DNA of 6,134 bases from Spirochaetaceae bacterium (GTDB lineage Bacteria; Spirochaetota; Spirochaetia; B11-G9): the NCBI GenBank assembly GCA_030633365.1, contig DAOVSY010000184.1, positions 1-6,134 of the forward strand. The letters are read 5' to 3'. Below, piece by piece: positions 5,896 to 6,134 of this stretch; within the stretch, counting starts at the first letter, position 1, and every line of letters starts with the position of its first letter. The translations under genes and the position numbers were made by a program. A model generated the notes under the pieces. It saw only the letters and a program-made list of their open reading frames with translations, was not told the DNA's origin and ran no database searches.

Positions 5896-6134
5896 ATGGC
5901 TGATATAGAAAATAAAGAAGAAGTAAAGGAAGTTGTTGAAAAAACAGCAGCTCCGGAAGCAGTAATAAAAGAGCCTGCTAAAGCAGAAGCAAAAGAACCT
6001 GCTAAAGAAGAGGTAAAAGAACCTGCTAAAGCAGAGGTAAAAGAACCTGCCAAAGCACAGAGTAGAGAACCTGTCAGAGAACAGAGCAGAGCTCCACGGG
6101 AAAACAGTAATTACAGAAGACCCTCTGGTGGACG
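5896..6134 (+). CDS. rpsR: Probable 30S ribosomal protein S18, N-terminal part, with a long repetitive extension
   Basis: The frame is open from the ATG to the window edge (79 full codons), with a good AAGGAG 8 nt upstream. The visible residues are low-complexity: an acidic/Lys start (MADIENKEEVKEVVEK), then 8-residue repeats of the KEPAKAE type (24-70) that change from Lys/Glu-rich to Arg-rich (SREPVREQ, SRAPREN), and NYRRPSGG at the edge. The conserved S18 core is not in the window, so the name rests on operon position after rpsF-ssb, the S6:S18-type RNA element just upstream, and an Arg/Gly-rich ending like that which often precedes the S18 core. S18 is normally 75-100 residues in total, so an extension of about 80 residues is unusual. 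Another Lys/Arg-rich protein inserted here cannot be excluded. Confidence 0.75.
   Translation, partial: MADIENKEEVKEVVEKTAAPEAVIKEPAKAEAKEPAKEEVKEPAKAEVKEPAKAQSREPVREQSRAPRENSNYRRPSGG
5965..6105 (+). repeat. 24-bp tandem coding repeats in the rpsR N-terminus
   Basis: Six units follow one another: IKEPAKAE (5965-5988), AKEPAKEE, VKEPAKAE, VKEPAKAQ, SREPVREQ and a 7-residue SRAPREN (6085-6105). Units 2 to 4 are nearly identical at the DNA level, sharing AAAGAACCTGC, which points to recent unit duplication by slippage or recombination. The last two have diverged towards Arg and Ser. Confidence 0.8.

Overview
This AT-rich bacterial chromosomal window holds five complete genes whose function is recognisable (dxs, hisI, a permease fused to a PTS domain, rpsF, ssb), one complete gene of unknown function, and the 5' part of what is very probably rpsR. 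The rpsF-ssb-rpsR order is common across bacteria. The style of the S6 protein and the stand-alone, low-GC housekeeping genes fit a spirochaete (Treponema/Spirochaeta relatives), but this assignment comes from general resemblance and is only moderately certain. No mobile element, CRISPR array, tRNA or rRNA is visible.

Layout. Positions 1-177 are a very AT-rich leader containing two inverted repeats built from the same 7-bp word (TAGTTAT/ATAACTA). Dxs (178-2130, +) follows and makes 1-deoxyxylulose 5-phosphate for isoprenoids, thiamine and pyridoxal phosphate. It converges, with an 8-bp gap, on a minus-strand block that reads right to left: an unknown acidic-tailed protein (4961-4434), an APC-type permease carrying a C-terminal EIIA domain (4371-2524), and hisI (2519-2139). 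The permease and hisI are 4 bp apart, and hisI's ribosome binding site lies inside the permease gene. This block diverges from rpsF at 4962-5024.

The right end is the plus-strand ribosomal/replication operon rpsF (5025-5306), ssb (5322-5789) and rpsR (5896 to beyond the edge). A good promoter (TTGACA, 18 bp, extended -10 TGCTAATTT) lies at the 5' end of the divergent unknown gene, and the short rpsF leader forms a hairpin just before its ribosome binding site.

The most interesting element is the 106-nt gap between ssb and rpsR, which can fold almost entirely into two adjacent stem-loops. The second (5832-5870) has a lower stem, an internal loop presenting CCG, and a GAA-capped hairpin. This is the architecture of the S6:S18 complex-binding mRNA motif, and its primary sequence resembles the 16S rRNA segment around CCG 719-721. 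That motif is normally described upstream of rpsF; here it sits directly before rpsR, suggesting that S6:S18 feeds back on rpsR separately. The rpsR product also begins with an unusual N-terminal extension of about 80 residues with 8-residue KEPAKAE-type repeats.
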